NCBI RefSeq assembly: GCF_014336955.1
Contig: NZ_QRAI01000001.1
Location: 310,001-374,000 of the forward strand
Direction: 5' to 3'
Source: Saccharophagus sp. K07
Lineage (GTDB): Bacteria; Pseudomonadota; Gammaproteobacteria; Pseudomonadales; Cellvibrionaceae
DNA: 64,000 nucleotides
Shown here: in pieces, positions 8,603 through 17,480 of the stretch
Numbering within the stretch: position 1 is the stretch's first letter
Layout: each line of letters starts with the position of its first letter
Notes under the pieces: generated by a model
Database searches by the model: none
What the model saw: only the letters and a program-made list of their open reading frames with translations
What the model was told of the DNA's origin: nothing
Program-made: the position numbers and the translations under genes

Positions 8603-9574
8603 TTAATGGCGAAATGGACGAGCGTGGCCGTCAAGTTTATCGTGAATCACTTGGCCGTCGGGAGCCTGATTGTGGCGAAACACCAATTGCCCGGCATTAT
8701 GGATCATTTCTTCAATGGTGGTACTTTTTTCTGGTGTCACGGAATAAATGCCGATGCTCACCGACACGTCGTGTTCTCTTCCCATCACATCTTTCATTTT
8801 AAGTTCATTGACTTCCTTGCGCAGAGACTCCACACGATCGTACACGCGTTGATCGTCATCTTCGATGCAAACGATTACAAACTCATCGTCGCACATGCGG
8901 ATCGCTATATCGGCGGAGCGGGAAAAATATCGTCGGATGATATCGGCAACTTTAATTAAGCATTCATCGCCTAGGGTTGCGCCGCCGATGGTGTTGAGCA
9001 TTTTGAAACAATTAATATCGACGAGAATTGCGTGAAGACGCAATTTTTCTCTTTTTGCCGCGCCTAATAAAAATTCACCCCGGGTGGATAAATGACCGCG
9101 ATTTTTGAGTTTGGTGAGGTTGTCTGTTTCGTTGGTGTATTCGAGTCGTTTGCTCATCTCCCGATACAGAATATTCACCTTGTCCAAAACGCTCTTCAGG
9201 TATTCCTCTTGGGTGACGTCTTTGTAGAAACAAATGATGTGGGAATAGCGGCCGTCTTTTTCGGTATAGCGAAAAGAGAAGTCCACGTAAAAAGACCTGC
9301 CTTTTCCTTCTAAGCGCAGCCGTTCGGAACATTCGAGGCGTTTTTGCAGCGTGTCATGTATGCGCTTGCGTTCTTCATCGTCAGTAAGCGGCATCAGAAA
9401 TAAGCATTCCTGATGCAAAATTTCTTCGCATGTATAGCCGGTTAATTGTAAAAATGCCGGGTTCGCAAAAATAATCGGCGTGTTGAAGTCATTCAGTTCG
9501 GCAATCACAATGCCTTCGTTGCTGGCCATTAAAGCAGCGCTCATCAAATCTGCTGACAGATGCATATTCCTCAC
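8603..9574 (-). CDS. PAS-GGDEF domain protein with degenerate active site
   Basis: Residues about 8-130 form a PAS domain with a PAC-like end (ANPAFLQLTGYTCEEIL; FYVDFSFRYTEKDGRYSHIICFYKDVT). A short coiled linker leads to a GGDEF domain (about 148-310) that begins DNLTKLKNRGHL. The signature GGDEF is CDDEF here (228-232): both glycines are replaced, as the codons TGC GAC GAT GAG TTT show. The usual DxDxFKxxND is DINCFKMLNT, which lacks the second Asp. Family knowledge says the two glycines hold GTP, so cyclic-di-GMP synthesis is doubtful and a sensory or binding role is more likely. No EAL domain follows. The PAS domain resembles the LOV/PAS class but lacks the LOV GRNCRFLQ motif. Confidence 0.88.
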   Translation of the reverse strand: MRNMHLSADLMSAALMASNEGIVIAELNDFNTPIIFANPAFLQLTGYTCEEILHQECLFLMPLTDDEERKRIHDTLQKRLECSERLRLEGKGRSFYVDFSFRYTEKDGRYSHIICFYKDVTQEEYLKSVLDKVNILYREMSKRLEYTNETDNLTKLKNRGHLSTRGEFLLGAAKREKLRLHAILVDINCFKMLNTIGGATLGDECLIKVADIIRRYFSRSADIAIRMCDDEFVIVCIEDDDQRVYDRVESLRKEVNELKMKDVMGREHDVSVSIGIYSVTPEKSTTIEEMIHNAGQLVFRHNQAPDGQVIHDKLDGHARPFRH

Positions 9575-9677
9575 CTTTTGCGCGCAATTTCACAACCCGG
9601 TGGGTGGTGGAGGTCGCCATTTACAACAGTAGACGAGTATTTTTCCGAGATAAAGAAGGAGTGCGCATTAACTTATA

Positions 9678-9708
9678 AACGGTCGGTTAATATAACTTTC
9701 CGACCGTT
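9678..9708. repeat. Perfect 9-bp inverted repeat, possible operator or terminator
   Basis: Arms AACGGTCGG (9678-9686) and CCGACCGTT (9700-9708) are separated by 13 A/T-rich bases. The repeat lies about 100 bases upstream of the PAS-GGDEF start and just after the end of the VWA lipoprotein gene. Without a T tract it looks more like a regulator site for the PAS-GGDEF gene than a terminator, but either is possible. Confidence 0.4.
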
Positions 9709-9763
9709 ATTTGCCAAAGTAGAAATTAAGCAGATCTAATAATTGTTGTACGGTGCCAAAAAA

Positions 9764-11122
9764 TTAGCGACCAGTCGGGCATGTGCCAAGCGTTTGTTCG
9801 TCAATCTGCAATACAAAGTCCTGCTTGCCTTCTGCGCCGCTGGCGAGATGTTTGGTGTGCAACGTGAATCTGTGCTCGCCGCGGCGCAAGGGGGTTTCTA
9901 TACCTATGGTCTGCATGGTGATGAACTCCCTTTTTACGCTGTTAAACAACTGGCCGAGTGTTTTACTGTCGCTGCCAAAGAAATATTGGCCACGGCTTTG
10001 TTCGGCGAGACTGCGCAGATCCCGTTTGCCTTGTTCTTTTAACTCGTTACCAAAAGCAATGACGTAAACGCGCAGATTGCGTATTTTGGCCAAACGCGCT
10101 TTGACAGAAGCCAGGTCGGTAATCGGGTAACCTTGGTAAGTCCAAAATAATTTGCCTTGCAAATCGCCTTCACCGCTATAACGGTCGGCGCTGTTGTCGA
10201 AGATGGTACTGTGGTTGTCTTCGCCGTCGGAGAAAATAACCATTACATGTTGATCCCGGTTGCCCGCGGCTTTGCCGTCGCGCAGCAATTCCTCATGTAC
10301 GCCGATGGTGTAATCGACTGCTTTCCACAGTCCTGTGTAGCTGCCTTGGACGGGTTCGGGAAGATTCAAAATGTCGGAGAACTGCCATCCCTCACCGCGG
10401 TTGTTCGTTGCCGGGCGGTAGATGAGATCGTTAAACCAAGTCAGTTCCCAGAAGAAATTCGAGTTGTTGGCATTCCAAGCGCTGGCCAATTCCTGCAAAA
10501 CATCGACTGCGGCAGATTTCATTGGCTCAAACGCGGGCGGATTATGGCGCAACATGGAGTAAGTGCTGTCGAGCACCAAAGATAACGCCATATCGGATTT
10601 CAAAAGTTCAGAATCCCGGCTCAGTAACGCTTCCACATCAGGCGGTTCGTCATTGACCAGCAGCTGTGACAAGAGTGCTGTGGGTTCTTTATTAGCATCA
10701 ATCTCCGGATCGAGCGGCCAGCCGCTTTCATCGCGGGTGACAAATTGCAGGATAATTCGGCTTGCGCCGTTGTTGGGGTTCCAGCACGCAGATCGACTGA
10801 TGATTTCCACCGACAACTGGTCGGTAACGCAACGACCGTTTTCCAAATGTCTGCCAGGGCCGCATTCGTTGCCATTATCCGGCACACAAATTCCATTGAC
10901 CGGGGTTTGGCCAATCGGGCAATTCCCATTAGGCACTTGGCATTTGCCGCCAATCCACTGCTGACCAGAGGGGCAGGGCTTGGGCGGGGAATCGCATTTT
11001 TCGTAGGGGGACTGATTGTTTCTGCAATCCAGTCCTTGGCTTTTGCCCCCTTCACAACCGCTTAGGTAAATGCCGCACAGTAAGGTGATCAGTAGGACAT
11101 AGAGAGATCTTGCGGAATACAT
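9764..11122 (-). CDS. VWA-domain lipoprotein with Cys-rich N-terminal repeats
   Basis: The 452-residue product has a lipoprotein signal (lipobox LSGC, Cys23). A Cys-rich region follows (about 30-95) with repeated units of the form CPxGQxWxxGxC-xxxNGxC, like small disulfide-knotted surface modules. The von Willebrand factor A domain starts near residue 185. Its metal-site motif is DSTYS within LSLVLDSTYSML (a DxTxS variant of DxSxS), and it continues with MVIFSDGEDNHS. It ends near 400 and is followed by a short beta-rich tail. VWA domains usually bind protein or matrix partners through a metal ion. The gene is divergent from the polyserine cytochrome cluster, so the two share the 11123-11629 intergenic region. 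A functional link is possible but not shown. Confidence 0.85.
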   Translation of the reverse strand: MYSARSLYVLLITLLCGIYLSGCEGGKSQGLDCRNNQSPYEKCDSPPKPCPSGQQWIGGKCQVPNGNCPIGQTPVNGICVPDNGNECGPGRHLENGRCVTDQLSVEIISRSACWNPNNGASRIILQFVTRDESGWPLDPEIDANKEPTALLSQLLVNDEPPDVEALLSRDSELLKSDMALSLVLDSTYSMLRHNPPAFEPMKSAAVDVLQELASAWNANNSNFFWELTWFNDLIYRPATNNRGEGWQFSDILNLPEPVQGSYTGLWKAVDYTIGVHEELLRDGKAAGNRDQHVMVIFSDGEDNHSTIFDNSADRYSGEGDLQGKLFWTYQGYPITDLASVKARLAKIRNLRVYVIAFGNELKEQGKRDLRSLAEQSRGQYFFGSDSKTLGQLFNSVKREFITMQTIGIETPLRRGEHRFTLHTKHLASGAEGKQDFVLQIDEQTLGTCPTGR

Positions 11123-11629
11123 CGCGTGCCCCTTTGTTGGTCAATTTGCAAAGCGGGCTAGTTTACAGGAAGGATTCGGCCAGTGATGAAGTGAGAAGAA
11201 GTCTTTCTTCTTTTATACGTACTTATATGAGAGGCGGTTTTATATAACCAAGGCGCGTTTTTCAACGTCTGTTCAAAATTCGACCAATTCACATTTGGTT
11301 TGGACTTATTGCTAAAAAAGCTCAACTTCTTCGCTTTATTTCGTTTAGTACTCTTTTAATGCCAACTGCGTCACATGAGCGGCGGGTGTCCGTCATTGAA
11401 TGATTTCTGACCCACCGTTTAAGATGCCGCCTAGGAAAAAAGCGGTGAATTTCCCGTGCGTGGGTGTCCTGCTATTGGCGTCAAAGACGATTTGGAAAAA
11501 CAAGACCTCGTAAAGAGGCGATTAAAAGAACATGACCGGTTCGCTGGATGTTCCTCTTAACCGCTGGTGAAGTGAACAAGAAAACAGGCAAATTACGTCA
11601 TAAGTATTAAAACGTACAGGAGACTTACC
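11123..11629. other. Divergent intergenic region (about 500 bp)
   Basis: This A/T-rich stretch must carry promoters for the leftward VWA lipoprotein and the rightward polyserine cytochrome gene. I see no coding frame with family resemblance and no recognised riboswitch. A purine-rich AGGAGA at 11618-11623 is the ribosome binding site of the rightward gene. Confidence 0.5.
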
Positions 11630-14600
11630 TTGAAAAATCTCGCACTAATACTGTTTACGGTTGGTGCTCTTGCTCTGCAAGGGTGTAGTAACGGAGGGTC
11701 CAGTCCAACGCCTCCGAAGAATCCACCAACAGGTTCTAGTTCTAGCTCGAGTTCCAGCTCCAGTTCTAGTTCTAGCTCTTCAAGCAGCTCATCTTCAGGA
11801 ATTGTAGGCAATAAAACTGAAGGTGCAAAAAAATTCATTGAAGAATGTTCAAGTTGCCACACCGATAATTTAGACGGAACCTTCAGCGGCTCCAATCCAT
11901 TTGATCTGAACAACCTGCGTCACACCACGGTTGACGAGCTTGCCGATTTCATTGAAAAGGCAATGCCGCCAATCTATCCGGAGAAGTGTGACGCTCAATG
12001 TGCTGCTGATATCGCCGAGCACCTGCTTGGATACTTGGATGGCAGCAATCCGGGCTCAAGCTCCAGCAGCTCATCAAGCAGCTCTTCAAGCTCAAGTTCG
12101 TCCAGCTCTTCCTCTAGTTCTTCCAGTTCCTCTGGTAGCAGCGGAGTGCCAGGCGACTCTTCGTCGAGCTCAAGCAGCAGCTCTTCATCGTCTTCAAGCT
12201 CTAGCAGCTCATCAAGCAGCAGTTCGTCTTCTAGCAGCTCATCTTCAAGCTCTAGCAGCTCTTCCAGTAGCTCCTCTTCAAGCTCTAGCAGCAGCTCGTC
12301 TTCTTCATCCAGCAGCTCAAGCTCATCTGGTGGCCCAGTATCCTGTGATGCTGCTGTAGAAGCTGGCCGCATTGCTTATGAGAGCTCTGCAGCAGGTTTG
12401 AGTTGTGCAGGCTGTCATGGTGCGCCTCAGGAAGGCGTGGTTACCTGGACAGGTCCTTTGGCGACTATAGATTTGTATGACGCTGAATTGAATGGATATA
12501 AAGAGCAAGGAAAAAATCAAGTTGATCTGTCCTTGCACGAGTTTATTGCGACCTATATGCCGTTCCCAACTGCTCCTGTGTCATTGGAAACAGCTGAAAA
12601 TATCGCTGCTTATCTGACTCATACAGTGAATGTAGGCAAAAACTGGTGTCCTGGTGAGGATTGGCCGCCTGTTGAAGGTGGATCTGGCTCATCTTCAAGC
12701 TCCAGCTCGTCTTCTAGCTCAAGCTCTAGCAGCTCGTCTTCCAGCAGCAGCTCATCTTCAAGCTCATCTACCTCTTCTGGTAGCAGCGGTGAACCGGGCA
12801 GCTCTTCTTCATCGAGCAGCAGTTCGTCTTCAAGCTCAAGCAGCAGCTCATCGTCCAGCTCTAGCAGTTCGTCTTCTAGCAGCTCATCAAGCAGCAGCTC
12901 TTCTTCGAGCAGCAGTTCATCTTCCAGCAGTTCATCAAGCAGCTCGTCTTCAAGCTCAAGCAGCAGCTCGTCTTCTTCATCCAGCAGCTCAAGCTCATCT
13001 GGTGACCCAGTATCTTGTGATGCTGCAGTAGAAGCTGGTCGCATTGCTTTTGCGAGCACCGCAGCAGGTCTGAGTTGTGCAAACTGTCATGGTTCGCCTC
13101 AAGAAGGTGTGGTCATTTGGACAGGTCCTTTGGCGACTATCGATTTGTATGACGCTGGATTGAATGGCTATAAAGAGCAATCTGGAAATCAGGTCTCTCT
13201 GTCCTTGTCCGAGTTCATTGCGACCTATATGCCGTTCCCAGCTGCTCCTGTGTCATTGGAAACAGCTGAAAATATCGCTGCTTACCTGACTCACACAGTG
13301 AATGTAGGCAAAAACTGGTGTCCTGGTGAGGATTGGCCGCCGGTTGGAGGTGGATCTGGCTCATCTTCAAGCTCAAGCAGCAGTTCGTCTTCATCTAGCT
13401 CAAGCAGCAGTTCTAGCTCCAGCGGCTTGTCTTCTAGCAGCTCATCATCATCGAGTTCTAGCAGCAGCTCCTCAAGCTCAAGCAGCTCGTCATCATCGAG
13501 CTCTAGCAGCTCAAGCTCATCAACATCCGGTGGTGTAGTGGATGCCGAGACTATTGCTAAAGCGAAAGAGTTTGTTGGCGATGTCCGAAATGTCTCAAAA
13601 ATTGGTAATGGGGATATCTTGGCTTCCATTTCCAAACTGTTGGATGGTGAGACCAAAACGACATTTGATGCCTTCAGAAATAAGATCAATTCAGCTGAAT
13701 TGATCAATGGCGACAACCCGCAATTCTTGTTGAGTGCGCTTGGCGAGGCTGCCTCTCCGATCGCTGATGTGTTGGCGAAAACACTGAACGGCGAGCGTCC
13801 GACAGAAACCAGGTCAGGTCAGATTATTGTGGCCTCAAGTATCCAAGGCAACTCGCCGCAGCGTCACATCTATACGGTCAAACAGGATGTAGATGTTTGT
13901 GATGAAGGCCAAGATACTAAGGCTTGCGTTGTAAACGTTGATCTGGTGTTGCAACTCGACTTCCCGAACGGCCCGACAGGTGCTCAGGGTAATGGTGTTA
14001 CCAGCTTGACTGCTGCAGGTGGTTTGCGTGTGACCATTACGAAAGCGGTTCTGAAAAATGCGTATGTATCAGCAACGGTTCAGCCTGTTTCAACTGGTCA
14101 CCTGCAAGTGAGCGGCTTGTCCTTTACCTCTGATACCAATGCGATTGCAGGCTGGAAAGACTCGACTGCGCTGAGCCTGAATTTCAGCAATCTGTCTATT
14201 AATCTGCCGCTGACCTTGGAACAGTTGGGTACAACAGATCCAGTTAAGGCGGATGTGACTGTCACAGGCAAAGGCACCTCAATCAAAGTTGATGTAGGTA
14301 TCTTGAGTCGCGATAACGAAAGCCGTACTGCAATTGATGTGTTTGCGTTGCAAGGCGTCGAGTTGGATGCAACGGCTGGTATCAGCGATGCAGCTCAAAG
14401 CCTGCAAGTTACCAAGGCTGCGGTAAGAGCAAATGGATCAAAAGTATCAGTTGACCCAGATCCGTTCGATGATATCCCTGCACCTCCGGTCTACAGCTTC
14501 TTGCTGGAAACTGTTGGTAAGGAAACCACCTTCACCACTAGTGGTGAGACTGCAGCGGAATTCCTGAACGCATCTGTTGAGTTGGAGGCATCAGCCAAGC

Positions 14601-14914
14601 TGGCAGGAGTGGATTCAGTTGAAATCTCCGCCGCAGCGCAGCGTTCCTCAGATGAGCTGCTCAGTTTGGATCCGTTCAAACTGGTTGCTGACGGTGGAGA
14701 GCTGACTGTGTCCGGTGACATCGATTTTGATGGTGAATTGGTCAACTTAGATGCATTGAATGAGGCTGGCTTTATGCTGGAAATCACATCAGCATCTAAT
14801 GGATCACGCAGTGGTACGTTGGTAGATGTGAACGGACGCAAAGTGGCTGATGTCGTGGAAGAGAACGGCAAGCTGTATATCAATTATGTGGACGGAACTT
14901 CCGGCGTGTTTTAA
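11630..14914 (+). CDS. Polyserine lipoprotein with three c-type haem domains and a novel C-terminal domain
   Basis: The start is TTG. It is supported by AGGAGA six bases upstream and by alignment with the ATG of the paralogue at 15148 (MKNLALILFTVGALALQGC versus MKNIALILLAAGAFALQGC). The lipobox is LQGC (Cys19). Domain order: polyserine linker (about 36-56); small cytochrome c with C73-S-S-C76-H77 and a candidate Met ligand in KAMPP; linker (about 142-232); cytochrome c with C259/C262/H263 (CAGCHG); linker (about 352-455); cytochrome c with C483/C486/H487 (CANCHG); linker (about 576-632); then about 460 residues of an unrecognised beta-rich domain starting VDAETIAKAKEF. The second and third haem domains are near copies. 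The lipobox predicts tethering to the outer membrane, and the linkers suggest reach into the periplasm or out of the cell. An electron-transfer role follows from the haem motifs; the partner is unknown. A terminator follows the gene. Confidence 0.85.
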   Translation: MKNLALILFTVGALALQGCSNGGSSPTPPKNPPTGSSSSSSSSSSSSSSSSSSSSSGIVGNKTEGAKKFIEECSSCHTDNLDGTFSGSNPFDLNNLRHTTVDELADFIEKAMPPIYPEKCDAQCAADIAEHLLGYLDGSNPGSSSSSSSSSSSSSSSSSSSSSSSSSSGSSGVPGDSSSSSSSSSSSSSSSSSSSSSSSSSSSSSSSSSSSSSSSSSSSSSSSSSSSSSSSSSGGPVSCDAAVEAGRIAYESSAAGLSCAGCHGAPQEGVVTWTGPLATIDLYDAELNGYKEQGKNQVDLSLHEFIATYMPFPTAPVSLETAENIAAYLTHTVNVGKNWCPGEDWPPVEGGSGSSSSSSSSSSSSSSSSSSSSSSSSSSSTSSGSSGEPGSSSSSSSSSSSSSSSSSSSSSSSSSSSSSSSSSSSSSSSSSSSSSSSSSSSSSSSSSSSSSSSSSSSGDPVSCDAAVEAGRIAFASTAAGLSCANCHGSPQEGVVIWTGPLATIDLYDAGLNGYKEQSGNQVSLSLSEFIATYMPFPAAPVSLETAENIAAYLTHTVNVGKNWCPGEDWPPVGGGSGSSSSSSSSSSSSSSSSSSSSSGLSSSSSSSSSSSSSSSSSSSSSSSSSSSSSSSTSGGVVDAETIAKAKEFVGDVRNVSKIGNGDILASISKLLDGETKTTFDAFRNKINSAELINGDNPQFLLSALGEAASPIADVLAKTLNGERPTETRSGQIIVASSIQGNSPQRHIYTVKQDVDVCDEGQDTKACVVNVDLVLQLDFPNGPTGAQGNGVTSLTAAGGLRVTITKAVLKNAYVSATVQPVSTGHLQVSGLSFTSDTNAIAGWKDSTALSLNFSNLSINLPLTLEQLGTTDPVKADVTVTGKGTSIKVDVGILSRDNESRTAIDVFALQGVELDATAGISDAAQSLQVTKAAVRANGSKVSVDPDPFDDIPAPPVYSFLLETVGKETTFTTSGETAAEFLNASVELEASAKLAGVDSVEISAAAQRSSDELLSLDPFKLVADGGELTVSGDIDFDGELVNLDALNEAGFMLEITSASNGSRSGTLVDVNGRKVADVVEENGKLYINYVDGTSGVF
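12323..13370 (+). repeat. Tandem duplication of a cytochrome c plus polyserine block
   Basis: Two copies of a block of about 360 bases, starting near 12323 and 12995 (offset 672), encode haem domains two and three of the same protein. Long stretches match, for example TGTGATGCTGC, and the shared end through GGTGAGGATTGGCCGCC. The polyserine linker between the copies is built from the four TCN codons plus AGC and AGT in irregular order. Such tracts are prone to slippage and unequal crossing-over, which probably produced the duplication. Confidence 0.85.
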
Positions 14915-14942
14915 GGATTAGCTTGATTATCAAGGTAATTTA

Positions 14943-14966
14943 GGGGCCCTTCGGGGCCCCTTTTTT
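14943..14966 (+). terminator. Rho-independent terminator after first polyserine cytochrome gene
   Basis: The stem GGGGCCC/GGGCCCC with a TTCG tetraloop is followed by six T residues, a strong intrinsic terminator. It separates the first and second polyserine genes, so the second must have its own promoter between 14967 and 15147. Confidence 0.9.
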
Positions 14967-15147
14967 ATTGGCAATTAAAGTGAAAGAACGAGATCTGGTT
15001 GACGTTCAGCTGATTCGAGTTCGCGTATTATGGTGCAGGTTGTAACCATAATAAGCCTCTTTAAGCGGTAACTAGGGGGCAGCGGATTCCAATTGTTCAG
15101 TATGCGGCATATGTAGTTTTACTGGACGCCTTTTATAGGATCGTTAT

Positions 15148-17268
15148 ATGAAAAATATCGCTCTAATCTTATTGGCTGCTGGAGCATTTGCTCTGCAAGG
15201 TTGTACAAATGGCGGCATTACGGGCTCATCATCTTCCAGTGCTAGCTCAAGCTCCGGTGGGGACACTACTTCTAGCTCATCGAGCAGTAGCTCCTCTTCG
15301 TCTAGCAGTTCATCTTCTTCATCAAGCAGCTCTTCTTCGAGCAGCTCCTCATCCTCTTCAAGCAGCTCATCAAGTTCATCCTCTGGTGTAGCTAATACTT
15401 GTGATGCTGATGTAGCAGCAGGACAAGCTCTCTACGCGTCAACTTGCTCCTTTTGCCATGGCAATGTACCCACAGATGGTATTACTACCTCATGGAAAGG
15501 TGGGCTTGCAGCTATGGATGTGTATGACTCTCTTGGAGATGGCTACAAAACTAATGCAGCTGGCAACCAGGTAAGCCTGGATCTCAGCGAGTTCATCTCT
15601 CTGTATATGCCTATCACTGCATTGGGGTCTGTATCTGCCGCACAGGCCGATACACTTGTGGCTTATATCACCCATACCTTGAATGCCGGCAGAACCTGGT
15701 GTCCTGGTGACGATTGGCCACCGGCTGGCGGTGGAGCTGGTTCATCTTCAAGCTCCAGCAGCTCTAGCAGCTCATCATCAAGCTCCAGCAGCTCTAGCAG
15801 CTCATCATCAAGCTCTAGCAGCTCCTCAAGCTCAAGCAGCTCTTCATCGTCCAGCTCTAGCAGCTCAAGCTCCTCAACATCAGGTGGTGAAGTGGATGCC
15901 GAAACGCTTGCTCAAGCAAAAGAATTTGTAAGCGACATTCGAACTGTCTCCAGAGTTGGTAGCGAGGATATCTTGCTGTCCATTTCCAAGCTGTTGGACG
16001 GCCGAACTAAAGCGACATTTGATGGCTTCAGGGATAAGATCAATTCAGCTGGATTGATCAATGGCAGCAACCCGCAATTCTTGTTGAGTGCGCTTGGCGA
16101 GGCTGCCTCTCCGATCGCTGATGTGTTGGCGAAAACGCTGAACGGTGAGCGTCCAACAGAAACCAGATCAGGTCAGATTGTTGTGGCCTCAAGCATCCAA
16201 GGCAACTCACCGCAGCGTCACATCTATACGGTCAAACAGGATGTAGATGTTTGTGATGAAGGCCAAGATACTAAGGCTTGCGTTGTAAACGTTGACCTGG
16301 TGTTGCAACTCGACTTCCCGAACGGTCCGACAGGTGCTCAGGGTAATGGTGTCACCAGCTTGAATGCTGCGGGTGGTTTGCGTGTGACCATTACGAAAGC
16401 GGTTCTGAAAAATGCGTATGTATCAGCAACGGTTCAGCCGGTTTCAGCTGGTCATCTGCAAGTGAGCGGCTTGTCCTTTACCTCTGATACCAATGCGATT
16501 GCAGGCTGGAAAGACTCGACTGCACTGAGCTTGAACTTCAGCAACTTGGCTCTTAATTTGCCGCTGACCTTGGAGCAGCTGGGTACAACAGATCCGGTTA
16601 AGGCGGATGTGACTGTCACGGGCAAAGGCACCTCAATCAAAGTTGATGTAGGTATCTTGAGTCGCGATGGCGAAAGCCGCACTGCAGTTGATGTGTTTGC
16701 GTTGCAAGGCGTCGAGTTGGATGCAACGGCTGGTATCAGCGATTCAGCTCAAAGCCTGCAAGTTACCAAGGCTGCGGTAAGAGCAAATGGATCAAAAGTA
16801 TCAGTTGACCCAGATCCGTTTGACGATATCCCAGCTCCACGAGTCTATGGTTTCTTGGTGGAAACCGTTGGTAAGAAAACCACCTTCACCACCAGTGAAG
16901 AGACTGCAACTGAATTCTTGAATGCATCAGTTGACGTGGAAGCTTCTGCCACATTGACAGGCCTTGGTCCGGTTACTGTTAAAGCAGCAGGACAGCGCTC
17001 ATCAAACGAACTGCTCAGCCTGAATCCATTCAGAGTGAGTTCGGATAGTGGAGAGCTGACTCTGTCTGGTGATATCGACTTTGAAGGCCAGTTGGCTAGC
17101 TTGGATGCATTGAATGATGCAGGCTTCACGCTGGACATCACCTCCGCATCCAACGGATCTCGCAGTGGTACATTGCTGGATAAGAGCGGACGCAAAGTGG
17201 CTGATGTCGTAGAAGAGAACGGCAAGCTGCAAATCCGCTACGTAGACGGAACCTCTCAGACTCTCTAA
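15148..17268 (+). CDS. Polyserine lipoprotein with one c-type haem domain and the shared C-terminal domain
   Basis: The 706-residue paralogue of the preceding gene has a lipoprotein signal (LQGC, Cys19), a polyserine linker (about 27-80), and one cytochrome c domain with C100-S-F-C103-H104. That domain ends in the same CPGDDWPP motif seen at the end of the haem domains of the first gene. A second polyserine linker (about 195-242) leads to the shared C-terminal domain (about 249-706). From about residue 300 to 555 the DNA is almost identical to the first gene; the last 150 residues diverge more. A Cys pair near the middle (DVCDEGQDTKACVV) may form a disulfide. AGGA lies 8 bases before the ATG. 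The gene has its own terminator. Function is unknown beyond predicted electron carriage on a membrane tether. Confidence 0.85.
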   Translation: MKNIALILLAAGAFALQGCTNGGITGSSSSSASSSSGGDTTSSSSSSSSSSSSSSSSSSSSSSSSSSSSSSSSSSSSSSGVANTCDADVAAGQALYASTCSFCHGNVPTDGITTSWKGGLAAMDVYDSLGDGYKTNAAGNQVSLDLSEFISLYMPITALGSVSAAQADTLVAYITHTLNAGRTWCPGDDWPPAGGGAGSSSSSSSSSSSSSSSSSSSSSSSSSSSSSSSSSSSSSSSSSSSSSTSGGEVDAETLAQAKEFVSDIRTVSRVGSEDILLSISKLLDGRTKATFDGFRDKINSAGLINGSNPQFLLSALGEAASPIADVLAKTLNGERPTETRSGQIVVASSIQGNSPQRHIYTVKQDVDVCDEGQDTKACVVNVDLVLQLDFPNGPTGAQGNGVTSLNAAGGLRVTITKAVLKNAYVSATVQPVSAGHLQVSGLSFTSDTNAIAGWKDSTALSLNFSNLALNLPLTLEQLGTTDPVKADVTVTGKGTSIKVDVGILSRDGESRTAVDVFALQGVELDATAGISDSAQSLQVTKAAVRANGSKVSVDPDPFDDIPAPRVYGFLVETVGKKTTFTTSEETATEFLNASVDVEASATLTGLGPVTVKAAGQRSSNELLSLNPFRVSSDSGELTLSGDIDFEGQLASLDALNDAGFTLDITSASNGSRSGTLLDKSGRKVADVVEENGKLQIRYVDGTSQTL

Positions 17269-17293
17269 TTCTGAGAAGTTTGTATCAAAGTTT

Positions 17294-17320
17294 AAAAGGC
17301 CCCTTTTCGGGGCCTTTTTT
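17294..17320 (+). terminator. Rho-independent terminator after second polyserine cytochrome gene
   Basis: The stem AAAAGGCCCC/GGGGCCTTTT (17294-17303, 17309-17318) with loop TTTTC ends in a T run. Each member of the three-gene family is followed by its own terminator, so they appear to be separate transcription units. Confidence 0.9.
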
Positions 17321-17480
17321 CTTTGTAGTATCTCCCTCTAATTGAGAAAAAGTTTGCATTCTGGTTACGGCGTTTGAGTTATTGTGAGCGCTCAAATAAT
17401 AATCAGGGCTCAAGGTTGGGCTCGTTCGCCGTGGAATGCTTCACACTTTTCCACTTCCCAGTTCTTAAAGGTTGGCGCTC

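Noticed and set aside
12041-12330. CRISPR-like or satellite repeat suggested by the serine tracts
   Set aside because: The repetition is of serine codons in frame with irregular codon order; no constant repeat/spacer unit exists.
11995-13059. Antisense frames encoding Glu-Leu-rich proteins opposite the polyserine tracts
   Set aside because: They arise because serine codons read backwards give Glu, Leu and Asp codons. No start site or family supports them.
15029-15043. 15-base match TATGGTGCAGGTTGT shared with 58438-58452
   Set aside because: In a 64 kb window one or more chance 15-base matches are expected, and the flanks do not match. Not a mobile-element trace.
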